A stretch of DNA of 64,000 bases from Candidatus Nanohaloarchaea archaeon (lineage in GTDB: Archaea; Nanohalarchaeota; Nanosalinia; Nanosalinales; Nanosalinaceae): assembly GCA_014297435.1 (NCBI GenBank), contig JACOQA010000002.1, positions 124,001 to 188,000 of the forward strand, written 5' to 3'. This document shows positions 16,443 through 24,322 of the stretch, one piece after another. The position numbers and the translations under genes were made by a program. The stretch's first letter is position 1; each line of letters begins with the position of its first letter. The notes beneath the pieces are model-generated. The model was not told where the DNA came from. It made no database searches and saw only the letters and a list, made by a program, of their open reading frames with translations.

Positions 16443-16643
16443 ATGACCATAGAAAACGATCTTAGAGAGGTCCGATCAAAACAGGAGCTGACCCAGCAGG
16501 AACTCGGAGAAGCCATGGGCGTTTCGAGACAGACCATTAACGCTATAGAAACCGGCAAGTACAACCCCAGCCTCGAGTTGGCCCTCAAACTCTCAAGTTA
16601 TTTTGAGACAGAGGTGCAAAAACTCTTCAGAATAGAAGAATAA
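16443..16643 (+). CDS. Xre-family helix-turn-helix regulator
   Basis: The 66-residue protein is almost entirely one HTH domain: LREVRSKQELTQQELGEAMGVSRQTINAIETGKYNPSLELALKLSSYF, with the recognition helix in SRQTINAIE. It belongs to the short YozG/Cro-like group that pairs with DUF2178-type membrane proteins. The gene is 13 nt downstream of its membrane partner. It probably represses the pair through the palindromes at 15979-16005; that link is inferred from position and symmetry. Confidence 0.9.
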   Translation: MTIENDLREVRSKQELTQQELGEAMGVSRQTINAIETGKYNPSLELALKLSSYFETEVQKLFRIEE

Positions 16644-16757
16644 AGTCCGACCAAACACTATTGTAGATCCAATCAACCATTTTTATTTCTCTCAATTGTT
16701 TTCTATGGATTTTAGAAATAATAGATACATTTACCTTCTTTTCAGTTCTAACAAACC

Positions 16758-16927
16758 GTTTATATCGAGTCCGGAAAGCTTTAGACATGCCTGGAGAAGA
16801 ATCAATCCCCAGAACGTTGATATCCGGGCAAAGTTCTTCAAGAAAACCAAGCCACGGGAGCTACGATTCCCAAGGGTTGCCTGTTAACTCCCCGAAACAG
16901 GCTTTACACAAAAGGAGGTGAGAATTT
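16758..16927 (+). promoter_or_regulatory. Promoter and ~140-nt structured 5' leader of coiled-coil protein gene
   Basis: GTTTATATC (16758-16766) is a TATA box predicting transcription start near 16788 and a leader of about 140 nt, long for this window. A 7-bp hairpin GCCTGTT/AACAGGC (16879-16885, 16896-16902) has a loop AACTCCCCGA whose CTCC could pair with the strong ribosome binding site AAAGGAGGTG (16911-16920). A 63-codon open frame inside (16696-16887) looks accidental. Confidence 0.45.
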
Positions 16928-17776
16928 TTGAACAGACAGATCACAGTTTCACTCGTTGTAATCGGTCTAGTTGCCGCAGTTGCCGGAGCAGGTTCCGTAG
17001 CTGCTTCTGACAGCGACTCTAAGTACGACAAGGACTACTACAAGAACAAGGTTGACGTCCTCTCGGAGAAGGTGAGCGACATCGAGAAAGACCGTAACGA
17101 GTACAAAGAAAAGTTCCAGAAACAGAAAGAGGACTTTGAGAGCATGAAGAAGAAGCTCGAAGAGAAAGACAAAGAGATAGATCGGATGAAGGAGAAGCTC
17201 CGAGTTGAGAAAGACAGAAAGAACGAGTACAAGAACAAGTTCAACAAGCAGAAAGAACAAACAAAGAAATTCGAGTCTAAGTACCGGAAACAGAAGAGCG
17301 ATCTTCAGAAGTACCGGAAACAGCTCGATCAGCAGCAAGAAACAATTGAGAAGCTGAAGAAGAGCTACAGCCAATCCTACCTGAACTCTCAGGAAGGATA
17401 CGTCAAGAAGACGTACGTCAGAAGTTACGACAACAAGCTGAAGAAAGAAAAGGAAGCCAACAAAGAAACAAAAGACAAAGAGTCCTCAAGCAAGGAGAAG
17501 AACAAGGAGAAGAAAGACTCAAGCACTTACGACAAGAAGGATTCCGAGTCTAAGAAGAAGGACAGCTCCTACGAGAAGGATACAAGCGAGAAAGACAGTT
17601 CAGAGAAGTCTTATGAGAAGAAGCAGAGTGAATCCGACACAGAAAAGGATTATGAAGAGACAAACAAGTACAAGGAAAGCGAAGAAGACAGCTCCTACAA
17701 GAAGAACTCAGAGGAGTATGAGGAGAACGAGTCAGTTGACAAGAAAGAGCAGGAATCTGAGGAAGAGAAACACTAA
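16928..17776 (+). CDS. Secreted Lys/Glu/Ser-rich coiled-coil protein
   Basis: The 282-residue product begins with a signal peptide (MNRQITVSLVVIGLVAAVAG, cleavage likely near AASDS). Residues about 33-165 are a long heptad-like coiled coil rich in Lys, Glu and Gln (for example KDRNEYKEKFQKQKEDFESM). The last 110 residues are a low-complexity Lys/Ser/Glu tail with SYEKK-like repeats. Translation starts at a TTG with a near-perfect AAAGGAGGTG site 7 nt upstream, which decides the start. The high lysine content is striking for a halophile. The N-terminus resembles that of the SipW-type substrate at 19558. A surface stalk or adhesin is possible; function is not known. Confidence 0.75.
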   Translation: MNRQITVSLVVIGLVAAVAGAGSVAASDSDSKYDKDYYKNKVDVLSEKVSDIEKDRNEYKEKFQKQKEDFESMKKKLEEKDKEIDRMKEKLRVEKDRKNEYKNKFNKQKEQTKKFESKYRKQKSDLQKYRKQLDQQQETIEKLKKSYSQSYLNSQEGYVKKTYVRSYDNKLKKEKEANKETKDKESSSKEKNKEKKDSSTYDKKDSESKKKDSSYEKDTSEKDSSEKSYEKKQSESDTEKDYEETNKYKESEEDSSYKKNSEEYEENESVDKKEQESEEEKH

Positions 17777-17784
17777 AGGTACGA

Positions 17785-17806
17785 GGGGGTTATCGGCCCC
17801 CCCTTT
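17785..17806 (+). terminator. GC hairpin plus T-rich tail
   Basis: GGGGG (17785-17789) can pair with CCCCC (within 17797-17803) over a TTATCGG loop and is followed by TTT. It lies 8 nt after the coiled-coil gene stop. Confidence 0.5.
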
Positions 17807-17902
17807 CTCACACCTCATATAGCTTTCTAAGACGTTAAAAGACCGCATTATTGCCCGGTACAATATACATCCTTAAAATAAAGTAGGCGAATACCTTGAA
17901 CC

Positions 17903-18550
17903 ATGACGGTTGGTGACGAAGGCAATCATATCTACAGAATCGCAGAGTCAGAGTTTTACGAAAACCCTGCTAAAATATTCTCGCTCGACTACTATACACG
18001 CGAAAATGGCGGCGAGGACGAATTCTCCCGCAAACAGATCTGGTTCCAGGTTTATGGCGACGAAGAAATAGAAAAAGAGTTTAACAAACGTCTTACACGT
18101 CTTTTCCAACAACACTTCAACAATGGCGACTGGGACTTTGTTACGATGTATCCTACCCATGTCAAGGGCGAAGTTAACCCACACATGAAGAAGTTGATAG
18201 AGGATATAGCAGAAGACTTGGATCTCGAGTACAGCCAAGTTCTAAGACGTAACGAGACAATCGAAGAGAACCACGAGCTGGAGTCGCCTAGAAAGAAGAT
18301 AGTGAACGTTGAAGGAACCGTTGACATAACTGAAGACGTTGAGGGAAAGAACGTAATAGTAGTGGATAACATAGCTATTAGTGGCACTTCACTTCTTCAC
18401 GCCACCAACAGGCTTTACGAGGCAGGCGCTAAAAAGGTTGCTTCTGTAACATTAGGTGTTTCTAAGGAGCATCGTGAAGACGACATGTTTATCGAAAACG
18501 ATGCCAGTGCAAAGAAAATCATGAAAAAAACAACCAGCGAGGGTTCTTAA
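17903..18550 (+). CDS. Phosphoribosyltransferase-like protein
   Basis: The 215-residue protein carries a type I phosphoribosyltransferase PRPP-binding motif VIVVDNIAISGTSL (about residues 151-164; normally VLLVDDVxTTGxT) followed by HATNRLYEAGAKKVASVTLG. Here the second Asp is Asn (DN), so catalysis may be altered. The N-terminal half (WDFVTMYPTHVKGEVNPHMKKLIEDIAEDLDLEYSQVLRR) follows the ComF-like pattern of proteins that process nucleotides or bind PRPP. TTAAAATA near 17874 is its TATA box. A winged-helix gene follows 3 nt after the stop. Confidence 0.8.
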   Translation: MTVGDEGNHIYRIAESEFYENPAKIFSLDYYTRENGGEDEFSRKQIWFQVYGDEEIEKEFNKRLTRLFQQHFNNGDWDFVTMYPTHVKGEVNPHMKKLIEDIAEDLDLEYSQVLRRNETIEENHELESPRKKIVNVEGTVDITEDVEGKNVIVVDNIAISGTSLLHATNRLYEAGAKKVASVTLGVSKEHREDDMFIENDASAKKIMKKTTSEGS

Positions 18551-18553
18551 ATA

Positions 18554-18838
18554 ATGAAAGACTTTTTTCTTAACGAAAAACCAGTTATGGCTCTAGTAAC
18601 GATCAGAAAGCATAGAGATGACGTCTATGGGAGCTTAATTTCGCAGAAGATAGACACGACGTACGCCCATACCGTTAAGATTCTTTCCAGGATGGAGGAT
18701 CACGATCTTATTGAGACGGAGAAGAAGGGTAGGAAGAAGATTCTCACTCTCACCGACAAGGGTGAGGAATATGCAGACCACTTTATAGAGCTGATTAACT
18801 GCTTTGAAGACAATCAGATAGAGAAACAGAGCCCATAA
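18554..18838 (+). CDS. Winged-helix transcriptional regulator (copy 1)
   Basis: The 94-residue protein is a compact winged helix: FFLNEKPVMALVTIRKHRDDVYGSLISQKIDTTYAHTVKILSRMEDHDLIETEKKGRKKILTLTDKGEEYADHF. The recognition helix is TYAHTVKILSRME and the wing is KKGRKKILTLT. It resembles MarR/PhiH1-type archaeal regulators. It starts 3 nt after the phosphoribosyltransferase gene, so the two are co-transcribed, and the PRTase-like protein could act as a ligand sensor. A paralogue lies at 18960. Confidence 0.85.
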   Translation: MKDFFLNEKPVMALVTIRKHRDDVYGSLISQKIDTTYAHTVKILSRMEDHDLIETEKKGRKKILTLTDKGEEYADHFIELINCFEDNQIEKQSP

Positions 18839-18936
18839 TACAATCACAATATTTTGGTAGGTCACAAGCCTTGTAGTAATCCACTAGTATAGCCTAGTAA
18901 TAGAAAGAAAGCATAGCATGTTTAATAAGGTCTAAG

Positions 18937-18954
18937 CAGGGTATTTACTCCCTG
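18937..18954 (+). promoter_or_regulatory. Inverted repeat CAGGG-N8-CCCTG at the transcription start
   Basis: The palindrome lies about 10 nt downstream of the TATA box TTTAATAAG (18921-18929), overlapping the predicted transcription start of the winged-helix gene at 18960. This position fits autorepression. Confidence 0.45.
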
Positions 18955-18959
18955 TGACG

Positions 18960-19271
18960 ATGAGCGACCCAGAAGAGATAGAGAAGCTGTTCCTCAAGAA
19001 CAAGCCGGTGAAGATCATAGTCAAAATCCGGATGCAAAGGGACGAAAACTACGCCCTCCAACTCTCAAAGGAAGTAGACGCCACCTACTCCCATACAGTT
19101 AAAGTCCTCCAGAACATGGAGGAACACGACCTGGTGAAGTTCAAGAGAGAGGGTCGGAAGAAGATAGTCGAACTAACAGAGGATGGAGAAAGAATCGCGA
19201 AGGCCTTCAAGGAAGTCTATGATGAGATTGAGAAGACCGATGGCGAAAATTCCATCATCAGGAGGGCATAA
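18960..19271 (+). CDS. Winged-helix transcriptional regulator (copy 2)
   Basis: The 103-residue protein is a clear paralogue of the one at 18554: LFLKNKPVKIIVKIRMQRDENYALQLSKEVDATYSHTVKVLQNMEEHDLVKFKREGRKKIVELTEDGERIAKAF aligns over the whole winged-helix domain, including TYxHTVK and EGRKKI. It has a longer helical C-terminus, probably for dimerisation. A GTG at 18954 is in frame, but the ATG at 18960 fits the alignment and the leaderless promoter. It lies upstream of the SipW-type substrate and signal peptidase genes and may control them; that is inference. Confidence 0.85.
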   Translation: MSDPEEIEKLFLKNKPVKIIVKIRMQRDENYALQLSKEVDATYSHTVKVLQNMEEHDLVKFKREGRKKIVELTEDGERIAKAFKEVYDEIEKTDGENSIIRRA

Positions 19272-19557
19272 AAAAATTTTACGAACTACCTTGCGAAACT
19301 TCTCTGATAAAATAACACATTCCTCTGGTCGGAGATATTTCTAAACATCTAACCAAAAATACTGCTTCAGAACACCAATCCTGGTTCTACACAACCTTTG
19401 AAAGGTAAAAAAGGTATTATAAGACATCTTCAAACACAATAGTTGTGGTAAAGCCGATAATTGTCCTCCATGCGATCTAGAGGCTACTTTAAAGGCTTTT
19501 CAACTTCCACAGACATCAAAACCTGAATTAAACACACTAAGAGGTGACTATTACTCT
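19272..19557. other. Intergenic region and leader before the SipW-type substrate gene
   Basis: The stretch begins with an A6T5 tract (19270-19280), a likely terminator of the regulator gene. A TATA-like GTATTATAAG lies near 19425-19435, implying a leader of about 100 nt, and a GAGGTGA ribosome binding site (19541-19547) lies 10 nt before the ATG at 19558. No gene was seen. Confidence 0.4.
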
Positions 19558-20970
19558 ATGAAGAAAAAGATTTTAACATCTCTAATCATCGTAGGATTGG
19601 CAGCAGTAACAGCAGGCGCAGGAACCTCCGCCTATTTCAACGACACAGAGACAAGCCAAGACAACACATTCCAAACTGGCTCACTCGATCTACAAGTGAA
19701 CTGGGATGAAAAGTACAACGGAGAGAAAGTAGAAAACTCGAACTATACCGACAACCCCGGACCTATCTTCGGTCTTTCAGACATTAAGCCCGGAGATCAC
19801 GGTCAGGCTAAAGTCGGACTAAGAATCTACGACAACCCCGGACATCTGTTCATGAGGATCAAGGAGAAAGCAGACAAGGAAAACGGAATCAGCGAACCAG
19901 AGCGACAGATCGGAGACACAGATCCTGACGGCGAACTTGATAGCAGAATCAAGTTCAGAATCTGGTACGACGATGGCGACGGCATCAAACAGGACGACGA
20001 GAAAACACTGTTCTACGGAACAGGTCAGGAAATGGTCGAAAGTAACCTGGGCGAAGGACATTTCCTAGCACAGGAATTCTGGAACAGTGAAGCTTCCGAA
20101 AAGAAAAGACATCTAGGAGTCGAATGGTGGCTTCCAAAACACGTAGGAAACGAAGCCCAGTCAGACCTACTTAAGTACGACTTCGAGTTCTACACGGAAC
20201 AGAAGAGACACAACGAAAACCCGAACAACCCATGGAACTCAGGCGACAAAGAACCTGAAGAACCAGAAGAGCCTGAGAACCCAGAACCGCCTGAAGACCC
20301 TGAAGGAAACGAAACAGAAAACTACAACCAGACAACAAACTACACAGTAACACAGGGAGACGAAACCTATGAAGTAACAGCAATCAACGGCGACCAGACG
20401 GTTGAAGAGTTCTATGAGTACCAGCTACCTGAAGACCAGCAAACCGAAGAAAACGGAGCTATCAGCGAAGGAAACTTCAACTGGGGATCCAAAGGAACCT
20501 TCAACCTTCAGAAAGAAGACGGATCCGTCCTAATGCTGTACAACGGAACTGACGGATTAAGCCTAGTCGCTGTACACGGAAAAGCAAACAGTTACTCCGA
20601 CAACGGTGGCGGATCAGTAAGTTTCACAGTTCAAAACCTTGGTGACGGCAACTGGGATGTCAAGGACGATCTCTACAGGAAGGATAACGGCGAGCTATCA
20701 GGCAGCAACTACGACCGCTGGGACGTAGACTCTTCGCCCCACAGGATCAACTGGACCTGGGGCGACGGAGGAACAGACGGCGGAGCTTTCAACGGACTAG
20801 GAAACAGCTTCGATTTCACAATCGAACCACGTTTCAACGAGGAGGCGCCGCTCTACAACGAGTACTACGACGGCGACTTGGAGACATGGGAGATCTTATC
20901 CGGAGACAGAGAAAACCCTGAAAGGATTGAGCTAGACATGGACGAGCCAATCACGGTTTCGTCCAACTAG
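19558..20970 (+). CDS. SipW-dependent (TasA/camelysin-like) surface protein
   Basis: The 470-residue protein opens with MKKKILTSLIIVGLAAVTAGAG followed by TSAYFNDTETSQDNTFQTGSLDL, the hallmark of the SipW-dependent TasA/camelysin class, in which the mature protein begins near the SAYF segment. Residues to about 220 form one beta-rich domain. A Pro/Glu linker (about 230-250) and an N-glycosylation-rich stretch (NETENYNQTTNYT) lead to a second beta-rich domain of about 200 residues. Related proteins form extracellular fibres in Bacillus. The dedicated signal peptidase follows after 25 nt. An extracellular structural role is inferred. Confidence 0.82.
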   Translation: MKKKILTSLIIVGLAAVTAGAGTSAYFNDTETSQDNTFQTGSLDLQVNWDEKYNGEKVENSNYTDNPGPIFGLSDIKPGDHGQAKVGLRIYDNPGHLFMRIKEKADKENGISEPERQIGDTDPDGELDSRIKFRIWYDDGDGIKQDDEKTLFYGTGQEMVESNLGEGHFLAQEFWNSEASEKKRHLGVEWWLPKHVGNEAQSDLLKYDFEFYTEQKRHNENPNNPWNSGDKEPEEPEEPENPEPPEDPEGNETENYNQTTNYTVTQGDETYEVTAINGDQTVEEFYEYQLPEDQQTEENGAISEGNFNWGSKGTFNLQKEDGSVLMLYNGTDGLSLVAVHGKANSYSDNGGGSVSFTVQNLGDGNWDVKDDLYRKDNGELSGSNYDRWDVDSSPHRINWTWGDGGTDGGAFNGLGNSFDFTIEPRFNEEAPLYNEYYDGDLETWEILSGDRENPERIELDMDEPITVSSN

Positions 20971-20995
20971 CTCCTTCTCTCTTTCTTCTTTATTT

Positions 20996-21508
20996 ATGAA
21001 ACCTTCTTATATTGCGATTTCGATCGCAGGACTGATACTTTTAGCGCCTTTCCTAGCTTTAGCTTTCCCTTTCTTGCTTGGCGCTTCGAAGACCTTCGTG
21101 GTTACCTCCGGATCTATGGAACCAGGCATACCTACAGGATCAGTGATATGGGTTTCGGACACTCCACCCTCTGAAATCAGACAGGGAGACGTCATAACAT
21201 TCAACCAAGGCTCAGGTAACACCGTGACACACCGAGTGGTTAACGTCACAGAGGAAGAAAACCCTAGGTTTAAGACTAAGGGTGATGCCAACACGGAACC
21301 GGATCCAGGATATGTTGAACCAAATCAGCTTGTTGGAAAAGTAAATTTCAGCGTTCCTTACTTAGGTTATATAGCTGAATGGACAGGATCCTCTATAGGA
21401 CTTATATTACTGGTCGTGATACCTGCATTAGGCATTATAGGTCTTGAATTATCTGAACTCTATAACACCATGAGGGAAGAGCAGGAGGAAGATTATTCAG
21501 GTTTCTGA
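20996..21508 (+). CDS. Signal peptidase I, SipW/archaeal type
   Basis: The 170-residue protein has an N-terminal membrane helix (about 4-30), then SGSMEPGIPTGSV with the catalytic Ser40, GDVITFNQGSGNTVTHRVV with His79 in the position that replaces the bacterial lysine, and KGDANTEPD. This Ser/His layout is that of the archaeal, eukaryotic and SipW signal peptidases. A C-terminal membrane helix (about 138-155) gives a two-pass topology. It follows the SipW-type substrate by 25 nt and most likely processes it. The 3' end overlaps dnaG by 16 nt. Confidence 0.93.
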   Translation: MKPSYIAISIAGLILLAPFLALAFPFLLGASKTFVVTSGSMEPGIPTGSVIWVSDTPPSEIRQGDVITFNQGSGNTVTHRVVNVTEEENPRFKTKGDANTEPDPGYVEPNQLVGKVNFSVPYLGYIAEWTGSSIGLILLVVIPALGIIGLELSELYNTMREEQEEDYSGF

Positions 21509-22629
21509 GGCATTTTAACCTCTTCTTTTGTAAGAATACGGAGCTGACTTGAGTTAGCGTATCCAGAACGCGACATGCCTACAATAAAGTCAGCTTCAAG
21601 CTCCTCTGCCTCCTCAACATTTGATTCTTCCACCTCGCCATCTATAACAACTGCTTTACAAGACTCGGTATCCGCTTCCCCAAGCTTGTCTAGAGGCATC
21701 TTTTCCTCAACTTTAATCTCAGAATTCAGAACATAAGCCGCTCTGGTTCCTATAATATCCTGGACATGCCCGCCCAATGATTCAAGAACCTCTTCACTAA
21801 CTTCATCGTTCTCGGGTTCTTCGGCGTAACGGAACTGTTCTTTGTCTCTTAGAGCTTTGTAGATTTCTTCTTTACCTAGTTCTTCGACCTCTTTGTTTTC
21901 GGGCGCCCGAGCCACATAGTCAGGATCGGATTTTTCCTCCAGTTCCTTGAGTATCAAGTCTCCGCCTCTATCACCGTCGAGGAACGGCGTAATTTTTTTC
22001 TCACTAGGTAAGAGACCGATGTTTTCAGGTATCGATGTGCCTCCTACTGCAATCGCGTTTCTTACGCCGTTTGAAAGAAGGTTTAACAGATCTGCACGAC
22101 CTTCAACAATAATAATTTCTTCAGAAGAATTTGCTTCAGGACCGGCCTGGAAACCTTTGTACTCTGTCAATTCTGTCGTTCTGACTTCTTGCTTGACCTC
22201 GTCGGTTATCTTGCCTTTCTCAGGTGTATCATCCTGCATTTCTTTCAAAAGCTGCTTGGCTCTCTTTACAATATAGTCTCTCTTAGTAGTTCTTTCATCT
22301 CTGATCTCTTCAACAGTTATATCGGCATTCGTGGGACCTACTCTCTCTATTGTTTCAAGTGAAGCTCCTAATAAGGCTGTTTCTGTTGCGTTCAATGAAG
22401 AAGGAATTTTTATTTCGGCTGTAGATCTACCCTCTTCCTCTTTTACCTGCACGTCGATCCTGCCCACTCTGCCTCTCTCCTGTAACTCCCTTAAGTCCAG
22501 TTCGTCTCCGAGTAGACCTTCTGTCTGTCCGAATATCGCTCCGACTATGTCTGGTTTTTCAACTAGACCTGTAGATTCTAGCTTTGCCTCTATCATGTAC
22601 TTTACAGAATTTTGTGCTACTTTTCCCAT
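21493..22629 (-). CDS. dnaG: DnaG-type primase
   Basis: The 378-residue protein is the archaeal version of bacterial DnaG. It has an N-terminal region (KYMIEAKLESTGLVEKPDIVGAIFGQTEGLLG) and a TOPRIM domain with EEIIIVEGRADLLNLLSNGVRNAIAVGGTSIP and the Asp pair in PFLDGDRGGD. It lacks the bacterial zinc-binding and helicase-binding domains, as usual in archaea. Archaeal DnaG is associated with the exosome and RNA decay as well as priming. It is last in the minus-strand block that starts at orc1, and overlaps the preceding DUF167 gene by 13 nt. Confidence 0.95.
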   Translation of the reverse strand: MGKVAQNSVKYMIEAKLESTGLVEKPDIVGAIFGQTEGLLGDELDLRELQERGRVGRIDVQVKEEEGRSTAEIKIPSSLNATETALLGASLETIERVGPTNADITVEEIRDERTTKRDYIVKRAKQLLKEMQDDTPEKGKITDEVKQEVRTTELTEYKGFQAGPEANSSEEIIIVEGRADLLNLLSNGVRNAIAVGGTSIPENIGLLPSEKKITPFLDGDRGGDLILKELEEKSDPDYVARAPENKEVEELGKEEIYKALRDKEQFRYAEEPENDEVSEEVLESLGGHVQDIIGTRAAYVLNSEIKVEEKMPLDKLGEADTESCKAVVIDGEVEESNVEEAEELEADFIVGMSRSGYANSSQLRILTKEEVKMPQKPE

Positions 22630-22880
22630 TTTTTAGAAGCCTCTTTGATCTTTTCTTCGAATTTTTGCTTGCTCATCTCGAGCTTGAGCTCTTTTCTCCT
22701 TGATTTTGTCCCAGAGACTATTCCCGGACGCTCCCCCAGTATTTTTTCGAGACGGGACCTAAGTTCTGCGTTTGCCCTGCCATTTTCAGCCCTGTTCTCC
22801 AAGTAGATCTTCGGCATAAAACCGGTTTCTACCTTGAAATTTTTCGAGTCAGGCTCTACCTTTACTTTGACAGTGGTCAT
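22617..22880 (-). CDS. DUF167/YggU family protein
   Basis: The 87-residue product has the family pattern VKVKVEPDSKNFKVE, KIYLENRAENGRANAELRSRLEKILG and IVSGTKSRRKELKLE. YggU proteins are small alpha/beta proteins of unknown function found in bacteria, archaea and eukaryotes. The ATG at 22880 is chosen over one at 22913 because the domain begins just after it. It overlaps dnaG by 13 nt, implying coupled translation. Confidence 0.85.
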   Translation of the reverse strand: MTTVKVKVEPDSKNFKVETGFMPKIYLENRAENGRANAELRSRLEKILGERPGIVSGTKSRRKELKLEMSKQKFEEKIKEASKKWEK

Positions 22881-22994
22881 AGTATGTGGCTGCCCTGTAA
22901 CACGGGCGGTCATTCCCGTCCCTTAAGGTCTCGTCCGCTGACTTCAGGACAGCCTACAACTAAATCATCAGTTCGAACTGTTAAATAACACCGG

Positions 22995-23693
22995 TTACTG
23001 GAAGAAAACCCCTTCTTCAGGTACAGGCTTGAACTCAGCCTGGCGGGTCTTGGTCTGTACAGGCTCTTCTCCGTGATACTTCCTGAGGTACTGGAAGTAC
23101 TCTCTTGTTTTCTCCCGTGCATACTCCCCATCATAGTCGATTCTTTCCTCTCCCACGTAGAACATGAAAGCCCACCTGAAGAACTTGTTGAGAGGCCTTG
23201 TAACTATTCTAGGCAAGAACTGTATTCCCTGAGGCATATCGTACTTGATGTATGTTCTTACAAGATATTCGATTCCTCCAAAGTCGTTTTCTCCTGATGG
23301 TGGTGTTCGGGTTCTTAAACGAGTCTTTATCTTCATGCTGGCGCCGAAACTTCCCCCATTACTCGGCAGATCTCCTTTAATGTTCATAGTGGAGCGGAAA
23401 TCGTTCGAATCCTTATTCTGCATGAAGAACTCTTCCTTGGGGCGACCCATCTCCATGTTCTGCTTGAAGATATACTTGTGCTCCTCGTAGATCGAAGGAA
23501 TGTGGGGCGACTCGTACCATTCTACACGGTTCTGTATCTCCATCCAGTCGTTGAATATGTGGACATCGCTCCAGATATCATCGCCCTCGCCAAACTTGTG
23601 CTCTTCCCATTTACCGCCTTCCCCTATGTTGTAGGTTCCTGGCGTATGAAGCCATCCTAGAAGCTTCTTGTAGAATGGCGGTTCTTCGCTCAT
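22995..23693 (-). CDS. Unknown protein, first type of a three-gene related set
   Basis: The 232-residue product is soluble-looking, with no signal, and is rich in Trp, Tyr, Phe and basic residues. It has a beta-rich middle (RSTMNIKGDLPSNGG, then KIKTRLRTRTPP, then YLVRTYIKYDM), followed by a helical end (REKTREYFQYLRKYHGEE). The order of parts (strands, then a basic segment, then a terminal helix) is shared in outline with the genes at 23700 and 24323, suggesting a common fold. No family is recognised. It starts 6 nt after the preceding gene in the operon. Confidence 0.6.
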   Translation of the reverse strand: MSEEPPFYKKLLGWLHTPGTYNIGEGGKWEEHKFGEGDDIWSDVHIFNDWMEIQNRVEWYESPHIPSIYEEHKYIFKQNMEMGRPKEEFFMQNKDSNDFRSTMNIKGDLPSNGGSFGASMKIKTRLRTRTPPSGENDFGGIEYLVRTYIKYDMPQGIQFLPRIVTRPLNKFFRWAFMFYVGEERIDYDGEYAREKTREYFQYLRKYHGEEPVQTKTRQAEFKPVPEEGVFFQ

Positions 23694-23699
23694 ATTATC

Positions 23700-24320
23700 C
23701 TAGCTCCAAGGAGGACTGTAATGGGAGGATCCGGAGCGGTGGATAGTTTTTTCGACTCCAAACTTCTCCCTCATCAGGTTTTGAATATGCACCATTATCT
23801 CTTCTGCCTCTTCCTCGTACATGTGGATCTCTTTTGAGTAAAATTTGTGGTACCAGATACCTGTAAGTATATCATAAAGCTTAGTCTTCTGGAAACGCGA
23901 CTTGTGTTCGCGGGAAAGACCTGGTTTATCCCAGTTATCCTCAGGAACTTCTTTCATTCCGCCCGGCTCCCAGGGAATAGGCGAGCTACCCGGATAAACT
24001 GTCAAAACTTTGGCCGATGTTTTAACACGGGCTTTATGTATATCATCAGGTCTTTCCATCTCGTAGATATCTTTAGGACGTTTCGCACGGAAACTAAGAT
24101 TGAAGTAAAGCGTTGTGTGCGGCGATTTTTCTTTGAACGCATGCATTCTTATCTTGTCCTTGGGCTTGGCGACGTTGAACTCCATCTTGCCTTCTTCTAT
24201 CCTATCGATATCGAACTCCTCGACAAGCAGGTCTTTCAAACCCCTGTAGATTCTAGCCGGATCCTCTTTTACGAAGAAATGGTCTTCTTTGGTGCCGGCA
24301 TCTTCCTCGTATAAAACCAT
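23700..24320 (-). CDS. Unknown protein, second member of the related set
   Basis: The 206-residue product begins with an acidic/helical part containing ARIYRGLKDLLVEEFDIDRIEEGKMEF, then beta strands (RMHAFKEKSPHTTLYFNLSFRAK, KVLTVYP), then helices (TKLYDILTGIWYHKFYSKEIHMYEEEAEEIMVHIQNLMREKF). The LKDLL...FDKxxEEK region, the strand pair and the final helix align by eye with the gene at 24323, so these two are paralogues. It is 2 nt from its neighbour upstream and 6 nt from the one downstream. Function unknown. Confidence 0.6.
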   Translation of the reverse strand: MVLYEEDAGTKEDHFFVKEDPARIYRGLKDLLVEEFDIDRIEEGKMEFNVAKPKDKIRMHAFKEKSPHTTLYFNLSFRAKRPKDIYEMERPDDIHKARVKTSAKVLTVYPGSSPIPWEPGGMKEVPEDNWDKPGLSREHKSRFQKTKLYDILTGIWYHKFYSKEIHMYEEEAEEIMVHIQNLMREKFGVEKTIHRSGSSHYSPPWS

Positions 24321-24322
24321 TT

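Noticed and set aside
16696-16887. 63-codon open frame in the leader before the coiled-coil gene
   Set aside because: Basic, Arg/Phe-rich composition unlike the acidic proteome, overlaps the predicted promoter, and no ribosome site.
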